A stretch of DNA of 64,000 nt from Pseudomonadota bacterium (GTDB lineage: Bacteria; Pseudomonadota; Gammaproteobacteria; Burkholderiales; Thiobacillaceae), in assembly GCA_030684775.1 (NCBI GenBank), contig JAUXXW010000083.1:1-64000 (forward strand). The letters are read 5' to 3'. Positions 39,726 through 51,434 of the stretch are shown in pieces. Each line of letters opens with the position of its first letter. Positions within the stretch are counted from its first letter, which is position 1. The notes under the pieces are model-generated. The model saw only the letters and a program-made list of their open reading frames with translations, did no database searches and was not told the DNA's origin. The position numbers and the translations under genes are program-made.

Positions 39726-40649
39726 ATGGCAATCGGCGACATCGGCCTTACCTCTTCAATGCGTTCCAACTTGATGGGCCTGCAAAATACATCAAGGCTG
39801 TTGGCTAGCACCGAGGAACGTCTTTCCACCGGCAAGCGCGTCGGCACCGCAGTCGACAACCCCGCCAACTTTTTCGCGGCGCAAGGCCACAATGTTCGCG
39901 CCAACCTGCTGACCGGCCTCAAGGACAACATCAGTGAAGCCATTCAGACGGTGAAGGCGGCGGATTCCGGCATCAAGGGTGTGCTTTCCACCATTGAAGC
40001 CCTGCGCGGTATCGTCACCCAGGCGCGTTCCGCCATCAACGACACGGTCAATAGCGGGACGATCATCGCTGGCTCGAATGCGGTGGATGCATCTGGTGGC
40101 TTCAGCGGGGCCAGTGGCCTGACCGGACAGTACAACCGCCTGGTCGAGCAACTGAACAACCTGGTGAACGATGCCAGCTACAAGGGCACCAACTTCCTGG
40201 CCGGCACGGGCGTTACGCTGACGGTGAACCTGAATGAGAACGCCACGACCAAGATCGTGATGTCCGGCTTCAACTCCGGCGCCAGCGGTCTGGCCATCTC
40301 CGGTGGTGGTACTTCTCTGACCGTGGCGGGCACGACCGGCAACATCACCGCCCAGGATCTCGATACCGCGACCGAACTGAACGCCATGGAGGCCACGCTG
40401 AATACCGCGATCGCGACCTTGCAAACCAAGGCTTCCGAACTCGCGGCCAACCTCAACACGTTGACGACCAGGCAGACCTTCATTACCGACATGGTGAACA
40501 CCTTGGCGGTCGGCGCGACCAAGTTGACCGAGGCGGACAGCAATGAGGAGGGGGCGAATCTGCTCTCGCTGCAAACCAAGCAGCAATTGGGGACTACCGC
40601 GCTGAGTATCTCCTCGCAGGCTGAACAGTCGATCTTGAGACTGTTCTAA
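39726..40649 (+). CDS. fliC: Flagellin
   Basis: N-terminal SSMRSNLMGLQNTSRLLASTEERLSTGKRVGTAVDNPANFFAAQ; C-terminal GTTALSISSQAEQSILRLF. Confidence 0.93.
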   Translation: MAIGDIGLTSSMRSNLMGLQNTSRLLASTEERLSTGKRVGTAVDNPANFFAAQGHNVRANLLTGLKDNISEAIQTVKAADSGIKGVLSTIEALRGIVTQARSAINDTVNSGTIIAGSNAVDASGGFSGASGLTGQYNRLVEQLNNLVNDASYKGTNFLAGTGVTLTVNLNENATTKIVMSGFNSGASGLAISGGGTSLTVAGTTGNITAQDLDTATELNAMEATLNTAIATLQTKASELAANLNTLTTRQTFITDMVNTLAVGATKLTEADSNEEGANLLSLQTKQQLGTTALSISSQAEQSILRLF

Positions 40650-40673
40650 TCCGGTGATGCTCGGTAACTTGGT

Positions 40674-40699
40674 CCGTGTGAGTCTACGGACTCACACGG
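40674..40699 (+). other. Perfect 11-bp hairpin with cUACGg tetraloop
   Basis: CCGTGTGAGTC-TACG-GACTCACACGG between flagellin and the next ORF. Confidence 0.85.
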
Positions 40700-40711
40700 G
40701 AGGAGGGTGAA

Positions 40712-41488
40712 ATGGTCACTGAAATCTCAGGGGCTGGTCTTAGTCACTCGGTAGTCAGTCAGGCTGGCGCAACGGCCTCGCAACGAGTTGTCGGGACGGT
40801 TCGTCCGGATAGTTCCGGGGTGCCGCGGTCCGATGTCGCACGTGACAAGCAGGTGTCCGCCTCCACGCAAGTGGCGGGTGAATATGCTCAACTGCGTGCT
40901 CGTCAGGATGTTCTGAACAAGGCTGCGTCGGTGGTGCGCGAAGTGAGCGATACGGTTGAGAAGGCAAGTCAATTGCTGGACAAGATCGAGAACAACATAG
41001 GCGAAATCGTGAAAATGTATCCGCCTTACCCGATCGACAGCCCGCAACGAATCTCGCTACTCAACAATATCGACGGTCTGCGCAAGCAGATCGACGATCT
41101 GACTTTTCCGCCGCCTGAATCCGTCGATGCTGTAGAGCGTCTGCTGGGAAACCAGGCTGACGCGGTCGACAAGGAAGGCAAAGGTGCCGCCAGGCAGGAT
41201 GTACTCGCGGTCGTCAAGGAACAGATGTGGGATATCCCCACGCTTGATCCCCGCGCGGCCAGCGATGCGGAAGTGAGCAAGGCGCTTGATCAGGTCAAAG
41301 CCATGAAGTCGTCCCTGGAAGATTTGAAAGAGGGGATGTGGAATGACGTGGTCAGCTTTGTGAAGCAGGCGCAATCGCCCGAAGCGCAAAACGAAGCTGT
41401 CGGTGTCCGCGAGCAGTTGGCCGATATTGGCGATCGCGGCATCGGCAGCAATGCGCGCCAGTTGGTACAGGCTGCGGAATTGAAGTAG
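40712..41488 (+). CDS. Hypothetical flagellar-locus protein (coiled-coil-rich)
   Basis: 258 aa ORF with SD gaggaggg; between flagellin and flbT. Confidence 0.75.
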   Translation: MVTEISGAGLSHSVVSQAGATASQRVVGTVRPDSSGVPRSDVARDKQVSASTQVAGEYAQLRARQDVLNKAASVVREVSDTVEKASQLLDKIENNIGEIVKMYPPYPIDSPQRISLLNNIDGLRKQIDDLTFPPPESVDAVERLLGNQADAVDKEGKGAARQDVLAVVKEQMWDIPTLDPRAASDAEVSKALDQVKAMKSSLEDLKEGMWNDVVSFVKQAQSPEAQNEAVGVREQLADIGDRGIGSNARQLVQAAELK

Positions 41489-41505
41489 CGGAGTGGTAAG
41501 GCAAA

Positions 41506-41904
41506 ATGCCTCTAAAACTTGATTTGCGGCCCCACGAGAAGTTGTTTCTTGGCGGGGCCGTTCTCGTTAATGGCGACAGTCGCTGTCAGTTGACTGTCCT
41601 GAACGATGTTCCGGTATTACGCGAGAAAGACATCCTCAAGGAAGAGGATGCCGACACACCCTGCAAGCGCATCTATCTGGCGGTCCAGATGATGTACATG
41701 GATGCCCCCGCTCTGGCGCGCTACCACCAGTATTACTGGGAGCAGGTGAAGGCCGTGATCGAGGTGGCGCCCAGCACCACGGAACGCATCGAAAAAGTGA
41801 GTGAATTCGTGCTGGAAGGGCAGTATTACCAGGCGCTGAAGGCGGCACGCGAATTGATCAATTACGAACAGGAGTTGCTCAGCAATGCCCGCAAACCCGC
41901 TTGA
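41506..41904 (+). CDS. flbT: Flagellar biosynthesis regulator FlbT
   Basis: MPLKLDLRPHEKLFLGGAVLVNGDSRCQLTVLNDVPVLREKDIL. Confidence 0.9.
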   Translation: MPLKLDLRPHEKLFLGGAVLVNGDSRCQLTVLNDVPVLREKDILKEEDADTPCKRIYLAVQMMYMDAPALARYHQYYWEQVKAVIEVAPSTTERIEKVSEFVLEGQYYQALKAARELINYEQELLSNARKPA

Positions 41905-42262
41905 TGCCTACCGCAGCGTGGAAAAAGCCACGTTGTCGCAACGCGATCTGGAGGCGACCGTGTTGACCAAGGCGGCCCTGCAATTGCAGTCGCTCAGGGA
42001 TAACTGGACGCGCGAGAACCACGACGCGCAACTCGAAGATGCGCTCAGTTACAACCAGCGGGTCTGGTCCTTCTTCCAGGCCGAATTGTCGGTTGACGAA
42101 AATCCCTTGCCCGAGGAAATCAGGCGCAATCTGTTAGCCCTCAGTTTTTTCGTGGATCGCCGTTCCTTCGACATGCTGGCCTACCCGGCCCCCGAGAAGC
42201 TCGATGTTCTCATCAGCATCAACAACAACGTCGCGGCGGGATTGCGCGGTGATGCCGGCTGA
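41885..42262 (+). CDS. flaF: Flagellar biosynthesis regulator FlaF
   Basis: LDAYRSVEKATLSQRDLEATVLTKAALQLQ...ALSYNQRVWSFFQAEL. Confidence 0.88.
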   Translation: MPANPLDAYRSVEKATLSQRDLEATVLTKAALQLQSLRDNWTRENHDAQLEDALSYNQRVWSFFQAELSVDENPLPEEIRRNLLALSFFVDRRSFDMLAYPAPEKLDVLISINNNVAAGLRGDAG

Positions 42263-42267
42263 GGTAA

Positions 42268-44467
<2,200 letters not shown>

Positions 44468-44471
<4 letters not shown>

Positions 44472-45169
44472 AGCTCTGCGTGATTCCCGCGCGTGGCGGC
44501 AGCAAGCGCATCCCGCGCAAGAACATCCGCCTGTTCGCCGGCCGTCCCATCATCGCCTGGTCGATTCAGGCCGCGCTGGAAACCGGTCTGTTCGACCGCG
44601 TGATGGTGTCCACCGATGACGAGGAGATCGCCGAGGTGGCGCGCGCCCACGGCGCCGAAATCCCCTTCCTGCGTCCCCGCGGGCTGGCCGACGACCACAC
44701 CGGCACCAACGCCGTGGCGAAACAGGCGATCCGCTGGCATGGCGAGCAAGGCGTGCCGGTGGACTATGCCTGTTGCCTGTATGCCACCGCCCCGTTCGTG
44801 CGAGCCGCCGATTTGCACGCGGGGCATGACCGCCTGCTCGACTCCGGCAAATCCTTCGTCTTCTCCGTCACCAGCTTCCCCTTTCCCATCCAGCGCGCGC
44901 TGCGCCTCAACGAACACGGCGAAGTGGAGGCGATGTACCCGGAATACCGCGCCTCCCGCTCGCAAGACCTGGAGCCGGCCTGGCACGACGCCGGCCAGTT
45001 CTACTGGGGCCGGGCGGCGGCCTTTATGAACGACGAAATCCTGTTCTCGCCGGCCTCCCTGCCGCTCATCCTGCCGCGCCATCGGGTGCAGGACATCGAC
45101 AGCGAGGAAGACTGGCGGCGCGCGGAGTTGATGCACCAGGTGTTGTTGCTGTCGGAAAATGTAGGGTGA
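44468..45169 (+). CDS. pseF: Pseudaminic acid cytidylyltransferase
   Basis: KLCVIPARGGSKRIPRKNIRLFAGRPIIAWSI. Confidence 0.94.
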
Positions 45170-45272
45170 TTTGTGAGGCCACAAAGGCGCCAGCGGGGAG
45201 TCAACTGACTCATCATGAATTACACTTCCGATGTAACACGTGTACACATATAACGGGTTTTGAGGATAAAAC

Positions 45273-45542
45273 ATGTCAACTCATCAAGTTTCCGTGCGTG
45301 ATCTGAGAAGCCGGCTATCCGACTGCCTTCATGCAGTCGCTGCGGGTGAGACGCTGCTGATTACATCGCGCAATCGCCCGGTAGCCCGTTTGCTGGCTGT
45401 TCAGGCAAGCCCGGAAGGGCTGCCCGATATACCTGGAGTGGCCTGGTCAACCGCGTCCCCGCAGGTGAGCCGGCCGGTTGCGGAATGTCCGGCCATCACC
45501 GGTGAAACATTGGCAGATTGGGTGATTGCCAACCGTCGCTAA
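45273..45542 (+). CDS. Phd/YefM-family antitoxin
   Basis: HQVSVRDLRSRLSDCLHAVAAGETLLITSRNRPVARLLAV. Confidence 0.85.
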   Translation: MSTHQVSVRDLRSRLSDCLHAVAAGETLLITSRNRPVARLLAVQASPEGLPDIPGVAWSTASPQVSRPVAECPAITGETLADWVIANRR

Positions 45543-45702
45543 GGGCCTGTTCATGAATAACTCGAACATTCCGGCTGCACTGGTGGGCGCACTGCTGCGT
45601 TGCCGGGCGCTTGCATGGAATGGCCAAGCGGCGCGACCGGCGCCTTGCATTGCATCCCACCAGCACACCCGTAACTGTCCAATTTATCCATGAACAGGCC
45701 CC
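45543..45702. mobile_element. MITE-like element with terminal inverted repeats, ~160 bp
   Basis: GGGCCTGTTCATGAATAA ... TTATCCATGAACAGGCCCC; no ORF. Confidence 0.7.
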
Positions 45703-45715
45703 AAGGAATGAGTGA

Positions 45716-46165
45716 ATGTCTGCGCCGATCTGCTATTTCGACACTTCTGCTCTGGTCAAACTGTACGTTTTTGAAGCGGGCAGTAGCGAGATTGCCGCGT
45801 TGTTTGGCAGTTCAGAACGATGCGCATGCCATGAAATCGCCTATGTGGAAACACGCGCGGCCCTGGCCAGTGCGTTGCGCGGTGGGCGTCTGGATAGCGT
45901 CGCCCACGCCGCTTGCGTCAGCCGTTTCGTTTCTGACTGGCAGACTTCCATTTCCTATGTGAGAACTGACCCGGACCTGTTGCTCCGGGCTGCGGAGTTG
46001 GCGGAAGGCTTTGCCTTGCGGGGCTACGATGCCATGCATCTGGCCAGCGCAGATCGTTTGCTTACCGTTTTACCTGCAACCTTGTTCGTGAGTTTCGATC
46101 AGGCGTTGAATCGGGCAGCCAAGCTACTCGGATTTACCTTGCCGCCCTTTGTGCCCCTCGCCTGA
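45716..46165 (+). CDS. PIN-domain VapC-like toxin
   Basis: ICYFDTSALVKLYVFEAGS; LRGYDAMHLASADRL. Confidence 0.88.
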   Translation: MSAPICYFDTSALVKLYVFEAGSSEIAALFGSSERCACHEIAYVETRAALASALRGGRLDSVAHAACVSRFVSDWQTSISYVRTDPDLLLRAAELAEGFALRGYDAMHLASADRLLTVLPATLFVSFDQALNRAAKLLGFTLPPFVPLA

Positions 46166-46185
46166 TGCCGGTGAGCCTTACGAAC

Positions 46186-47202
46186 ATGAAAATCGCCTTC
46201 CGTGCCGATGCCTCCGTCCAGATTGGTGCCGGCCATGTCATGCGCTGCCTGACCCTGGCCGATGCTTTGCTGGCGGCAGGCGCCCGGACGCGATTCCTCT
46301 GCCGGAAACTGCCGGGACATCTGGGCGAGCTGATCCAGGCGCGCGGGCATGGCCTCGACTGGCTCGCGGATTCTGGGGTGGATGCCGCCGACAGCGCGGC
46401 GGCGCTCGCCCACGAGGCGCCTTGGGACTGGCTGGTGGTGGATCATTACGACCTCGCCTCGGATTGGGAAACGGCGCGGCGTGGCCTGGCAAGAAACATC
46501 CTGGCCATCGACGACCAGGCGGATCGCCCTCACGACTGCGACCTGTTGCTCGACCAGAACCTGCAAACCGAAAATCGCTATGACGGCCTGCTTCCGAGTG
46601 CCTGCCGCGCGCTCATCGGCCCGCGTTATGCCTTGCTGCGTCCCGAATTCCAGCGTCTCCGCCTGGTGGCGAAACCCGACGCGGCGGGGGCCACGGATCT
46701 GCTGATCTGTTTCGGCGGCAGCGATCCACTCGATCTGACCGGCTTGACCCTCGATGCCCTAGATGGCCTGGGCCGTACCGGACTGCGCGTCACCGCCGTG
46801 GTGGGGCAGGGCTACCCCCATCGCGAACGGCTGCGGGTACGCTGCGCCGGCCGGCCCGGCACGCAATTCCATTGCCAGGCCGACAACATGGCGGAATTGA
46901 TGGCGCGCGCCGATCTGGCGGTCGGGGCTTCCGGCGGGGTGACCTGGGAGCGCGCCTGCCTGGGGTTGCCGGCCGTGGTCGTCAGCTTCGCCGAGAACCA
47001 GCGTCCCATCGCCCGCGCCGCCGAGGCGGCGGGCATGCTGGTCTGGCTCGGGGACGCGGCGGAAATCAACGCGGCACGCCTGGGCGAAGCCATCGCCGCG
47101 CTGCTCGACGCGCCCGCGCAACGCCAGGCCATGCGCCGGGCCTGCCTGGAGCAGGTCGATGGCGCGGGTTGCGGCCGGGTGATGGAGGCCATGTCGGCAT
47201 GA
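46186..47202 (+). CDS. pseG: UDP-2,4-diacetamido-2,4,6-trideoxy-beta-L-altropyranose hydrolase
   Basis: IAFRADASVQIGAGHVMRCLTLADAL; GASGGVTWERACLGLPAVVV. Confidence 0.92.
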   Translation: MKIAFRADASVQIGAGHVMRCLTLADALLAAGARTRFLCRKLPGHLGELIQARGHGLDWLADSGVDAADSAAALAHEAPWDWLVVDHYDLASDWETARRGLARNILAIDDQADRPHDCDLLLDQNLQTENRYDGLLPSACRALIGPRYALLRPEFQRLRLVAKPDAAGATDLLICFGGSDPLDLTGLTLDALDGLGRTGLRVTAVVGQGYPHRERLRVRCAGRPGTQFHCQADNMAELMARADLAVGASGGVTWERACLGLPAVVVSFAENQRPIARAAEAAGMLVWLGDAAEINAARLGEAIAALLDAPAQRQAMRRACLEQVDGAGCGRVMEAMSA

Positions 47203-47846
47203 GAATCTCCGTGCTTTGCTCCGACCATAACCACCCCATCCACCCCCTTCTCGTGCGCTGGTGTGAAGCGCTACGCCCCGCGCATACGGTGGAACTGGCG
47301 TATCGCAAGGCCGAGTTGAGCGGTGGCGATCTGCTGTTCCTGATTTCCTGCCAGGAAATCATCGATGCCGATACGCGCGCGCGTTACCGCGCCAGTCTGG
47401 TCATCCATGCCAGCGACCTGCCGCTGGGGCGCGGCTGGTCGCCGCTGGTCTGGCAGTTGCTGGAAGGCCGCGACGACATCGTCGTCACGTTGCTGGAAGC
47501 CGTGGACGAGGTGGACGCCGGCGCCATCTGGCACCAGGAACAACTGCATTTCGCCGGCCATGAACTGGTGGACGAGATCAACGCCGCGTTGTTCGATGCC
47601 GAGTTGGCCCTCATGGATTACGCCGTCGCCAACCTGGAAACTATCCGGCCCCGGCCACAGACTGGCGCGCCCAGCTACTACCGCAGGCGTATGCCGGAAG
47701 ACAGCCGGATCGACCCGCGACGCTCCCTCGCGGATCAATTCAACCTGCTGCGGGTGGCGGATGCGGCGAGGTATCCCGCATTCTTCGATCACCTCGGGCA
47801 GCGTTACGAGATCATCTTGAGAAAAGCCGAATCCCATGAGCCATGA
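47199..47846 (+). CDS. Formyltransferase family protein (methionyl-tRNA formyltransferase-like)
   Basis: LVIHASDLPLGRGWSPLVWQLLEGRDDIVVTLLEAVDEVDAGAIWHQ. Confidence 0.8.
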   Translation: MRISVLCSDHNHPIHPLLVRWCEALRPAHTVELAYRKAELSGGDLLFLISCQEIIDADTRARYRASLVIHASDLPLGRGWSPLVWQLLEGRDDIVVTLLEAVDEVDAGAIWHQEQLHFAGHELVDEINAALFDAELALMDYAVANLETIRPRPQTGAPSYYRRRMPEDSRIDPRRSLADQFNLLRVADAARYPAFFDHLGQRYEIILRKAESHEP

Positions 47847-48885
47847 GATCGCCATCGCTGGCCGCGCCATCGGCCGCGAGCAGCCCCCCTTCCTCATCGC
47901 CGAAATGTCCGGCAACCACAATCAGTCGCTGGCGCGGGCGCTGGAAATCGTCGAAGCGGCGGCGCGCGCGGGCGCCCATGCCCTGAAGATCCAGACCTAT
48001 ACCGCCGACACCATGACCCTCGATCTGGATGAAGGCGAATTCCATATCGAACATCCGCTCTGGGGCGGGCAGTCGCTGCACCAGCTCTACCAGCAGGCCT
48101 ATACCCCCTGGGAATGGCACCAGCCGATTTTCGAACGGGCGCGCGAACTGGGCATGATCGCCTTCTCCACCCCGTTCGATGAAACCGCCGTCGATTTCCT
48201 GGAAGGGCTGGAGGTTCCCGCCTACAAGATCGCCTCGTTCGAGAACAGCGACCTGCCGCTGATCCGCAAGGTGGCCGCCACCGGCAAGCCGATGATCATT
48301 TCCACCGGTATGGCCACGGTGGCGGAACTGGACGAGAGCGTGCGCGTTGCCCGCGCGGCCGGTTGCCGCGACCTGGTGCTGTTGAAATGCACCAGCACCT
48401 ACCCTGCCACGCCGGAGAACTCCAACCTGCTCACCCTGCCGCACCTGCGCGACCTGTTTGCCTGCGTGGTGGGCCTGTCCGACCACACCATGGGCATCGG
48501 CGTCAGCGTCGCCGGCGTCGCTCTGGGCGCCACGGTGATCGAAAAGCACTTCACCCTGCGCCGCGCCGATGGCGGCGTCGATGCCACTTTCTCGCTGGAA
48601 CCGGAGGAGTTCGCGCAACTCCGCGTGGAAACCGAACGCGCCTGGCAGGCCCTGGGGCGGGTGCGCTACGGCCCCAGCGAGGCGGAACGGCCCTCCATCA
48701 TCTTCCGCCGCTCGCTCTATGTGGTGCGCGACATGCGCGCGGGCGAGGCGTTCAGCCGCGACAATCTGCGCGCCATCCGCCCGGGCCTGGGTCTACCGCC
48801 CGGAGAACTGGATACGCTGTTGGGCAAGCGGGTGGCGCGCGACGTGAAACGCGGCACGCCGGCATCCTGGGAGCTACTGGGTTAA
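47836..48885 (+). CDS. pseI: Pseudaminic acid synthase
   Basis: PFLIAEMSGNHNQSLARALEIVEAAARAGAHALKIQTYTADTMTLD. Confidence 0.95.
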   Translation: MSHEIAIAGRAIGREQPPFLIAEMSGNHNQSLARALEIVEAAARAGAHALKIQTYTADTMTLDLDEGEFHIEHPLWGGQSLHQLYQQAYTPWEWHQPIFERARELGMIAFSTPFDETAVDFLEGLEVPAYKIASFENSDLPLIRKVAATGKPMIISTGMATVAELDESVRVARAAGCRDLVLLKCTSTYPATPENSNLLTLPHLRDLFACVVGLSDHTMGIGVSVAGVALGATVIEKHFTLRRADGGVDATFSLEPEEFAQLRVETERAWQALGRVRYGPSEAERPSIIFRRSLYVVRDMRAGEAFSRDNLRAIRPGLGLPPGELDTLLGKRVARDVKRGTPASWELLG

Positions 48886-48933
48886 CGTGATCGTGAAACA
48901 ATATGCCGCGATCCGAATGCGGTCGGGGGCTAT

Positions 48934-50016
48934 ATGACAATCACCAGCGAGGAGACCATGCACTGTCCGAAAATACTGGAGTGCACCCTGCGCGACGGCA
49001 GCTATGCCATCGACTTCCGGTTCACTGTCGCGGATACCGAGTCCATCGGCGGCGCCCTGGGTCAGGCCGGGTTTCCTTATATAGAGGTGGGCCACGGTAT
49101 TGGCCTTGGCGCCTCCGAACAGGGTCGCAACGTTGCCGCCGCCACCGATCTGGAGTACATGCGGGCGGCGGCACGCTCTATCCAGAAGGGCAAGTGGGGC
49201 ATGTTCTGCATCCCCGGCATCGCCAATCTCGATCATGTGCGCCTGGCCGCCGACCAGGGTATGGATTTCATCCGCATAGGCAGCAACGTCACCGAGATCG
49301 ACAGTTCCGCGCCCTACATCGCCTTGGCGCGGGAGCATGGCATGGAGGTCTATGCCAATTTCATGAAGTCTTACGCCCTGGCGCCGGAAGCGTTTGGCCG
49401 GCTGGTGGCGCGTTCCGCCGGTTTCGGCGCCGGCATGGTCTATCTGGTCGACTCCGCCGGCGGCATGCTGCCCGGCGAGGTGCGCCGCTATCTTCAGGCT
49501 GCCCGCGCCGAGGCGCCCGGCGTGGCCCTGGGTTTCCACGGACACAACAATCTAGGTCTGGCGGTCGCCAATTCGCTGGTCTGCGCGGAGGAGGGCGTGG
49601 CGATGGTGGATACCTCACTGCAAGGTTTCGGCCGCAGCGCCGGCAACACCCCCACAGAGCAGTTTCTCAGCGTTCTGGCGCGCGCTGGCTGTGAACTCGC
49701 GATCGATCCCATAGAGGCCATGCACCTGGGCGAAACGCTCGTTCGTCCGCTGATTGAGCGGCGCGGCCTGAGTTCGCTCGACATCGCCGCCGGCCAGGCC
49801 CAGTTCCACTCCAGTTATATGCCGGCGGTTCTGAGCGCGGCCAAACGGCATCGCATCGACCCGCGCGCCCTCATCATCGAACTGTGCCGGCACGACAAGA
49901 TCAACGCGCCGGACGACCTGCTGGAACGTCTCGCCGCCGACCTGGAAGATCGCCATGTCGCCACGCGCGCGCTGCCCTGGGGTGCCTACTACGGCGAGGA
50001 ACAGAGCCGCACATGA
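48934..50016 (+). CDS. DRE-TIM (HMGL-like) aldolase/acyltransferase family protein
   Basis: ILECTLRDGSYAIDFRF; FHGHNNLGLAVANSL. Confidence 0.85.
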   Translation: MTITSEETMHCPKILECTLRDGSYAIDFRFTVADTESIGGALGQAGFPYIEVGHGIGLGASEQGRNVAAATDLEYMRAAARSIQKGKWGMFCIPGIANLDHVRLAADQGMDFIRIGSNVTEIDSSAPYIALAREHGMEVYANFMKSYALAPEAFGRLVARSAGFGAGMVYLVDSAGGMLPGEVRRYLQAARAEAPGVALGFHGHNNLGLAVANSLVCAEEGVAMVDTSLQGFGRSAGNTPTEQFLSVLARAGCELAIDPIEAMHLGETLVRPLIERRGLSSLDIAAGQAQFHSSYMPAVLSAAKRHRIDPRALIIELCRHDKINAPDDLLERLAADLEDRHVATRALPWGAYYGEEQSRT

Positions 50017-51434
50017 GCGCCAGCGGGCAACTCAACCGGATATTCGCCGCGCGCTGGCGGGAGGCGGCCTTACGCTGCGACCAGCGCGGTTTTACCTATG
50101 GCGAACTGTATGGTCAGGCGGCGGGTATGGCTGCCTGGATATCGGCGCAAGGCTGCCACGCCGGAGACAGCGTGGCTTTGCGTCTGCCCAATGGCTGGCC
50201 GTTCGCGGTGGCTTATCTAGCCTGCCTGCTGGGCCGGTACCGCATCATCCCGGTCAACCCGGAACTCAATCCCGACGACCAGACTTACCTCCTCGAACGT
50301 ACACAACCGCGCATCGTGCTGGAAGATGCCGATTTCCTGGCTGGGCTGCCGGCACAGCCAAGCTCGCGACCGGCTTTCGACTACCCGGTCGGCGCGGTGG
50401 CGGCGGTGTTTTTCACCTCCGGTACCACCGGGCGTCCGAAAGGCGTCTGCCATACCCTGGATGCGCTGGTCGGCAACGTCACCGCCTTCAACGAAAGTCT
50501 GGGGCTGGGCAACGACACTCGGCTCTACCACGTCCTGCCGATGGCCTACATGGCCGGTTTTCTCAATACCCTGCTGGGGCCCTGGCTGGCCGGCGGCACG
50601 GTACTGCTGGGGCCGCGTTTTCGTCCCGCCGACGCGCTGCTTTTCTGGAAGAGGCCGCTGGACTGGAACGCCAATGCCATCTGGCTTACTCCCACCCTGG
50701 CCACCATCCTGGCGCGCATGAACCGCGATCCTGAAATCGCCCGCCGGGTAGGCGCCAGCCTGCGCCATGTGTTTTGCGGCACGGCGCCTCTGCCGGAAGC
50801 CACGCGCCGGGCGTTCCGTGATGCCTTCGGCTGTGTCCCGCAAGAGAGCTATGGCATGAGCGAAGTGCTGCTGGTGGCCGCGCAGACCCGCAAAGAAGCG
50901 GAAAAGGAAACCGGGGTCGGCCGCCTGCTGCCGGGCGTGACCGCCTCCTTTCGTGAAGCCCCTGAAATGAATGCGGAAGAACTGGTGATCCACACGCCCT
51001 GGGCACTGACAGGCTATCTGATGGAACAGGGCGAAGGTTCGCCCTTGCTGGAGGATGGTGGCATGCCCAGCGGCGACCTGGGTGAACTGGTTGAAGGCCA
51101 TCTCGCCATCACCGGCCGTTTGAAAGACCTCATCATCCGCGGCGGCCTCAATGTTTCGCCGTTGGCGCTGGAAGACGTGCTGCTACGCGAGCCCGGCCTG
51201 CTGGAAGTGGCGGTGGTCGGGCTGCCACACGATTTCTGGGGTGAGACCATCGCCGCCTGTCTGGTGGCGGATGGCGATGTCGATACCGCCACCCTGCAAA
51301 CTGCCTTGCAGGCGCGTTGCGCGCGCGAACTCGGCGAGGGTATGCGGCCTGATCGATATGTCTGGCTGGATGCCCTGCCGCGCGCCAGTACCGGCAAGAT
51401 CCAGAAGTATCTGCTGCGGGAGCAATTGGCGTGA
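50013..51434 (+). CDS. AMP-dependent acyl-CoA/ACP synthetase
   Basis: AVFFTSGTTGRPKGVCHT; SYGMSEVLL; GRLKDLIIRGGLNVSPLALEDVL; ASTGKIQKYLLR. Confidence 0.93.
   Translation: MSASGQLNRIFAARWREAALRCDQRGFTYGELYGQAAGMAAWISAQGCHAGDSVALRLPNGWPFAVAYLACLLGRYRIIPVNPELNPDDQTYLLERTQPRIVLEDADFLAGLPAQPSSRPAFDYPVGAVAAVFFTSGTTGRPKGVCHTLDALVGNVTAFNESLGLGNDTRLYHVLPMAYMAGFLNTLLGPWLAGGTVLLGPRFRPADALLFWKRPLDWNANAIWLTPTLATILARMNRDPEIARRVGASLRHVFCGTAPLPEATRRAFRDAFGCVPQESYGMSEVLLVAAQTRKEAEKETGVGRLLPGVTASFREAPEMNAEELVIHTPWALTGYLMEQGEGSPLLEDGGMPSGDLGELVEGHLAITGRLKDLIIRGGLNVSPLALEDVLLREPGLLEVAVVGLPHDFWGETIAACLVADGDVDTATLQTALQARCARELGEGMRPDRYVWLDALPRASTGKIQKYLLREQLA

Noticed and set aside
45603-45662. Possible small ORF inside the MITE
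   Set aside because: No start/SD and no conserved protein pattern; element is short and non-coding.
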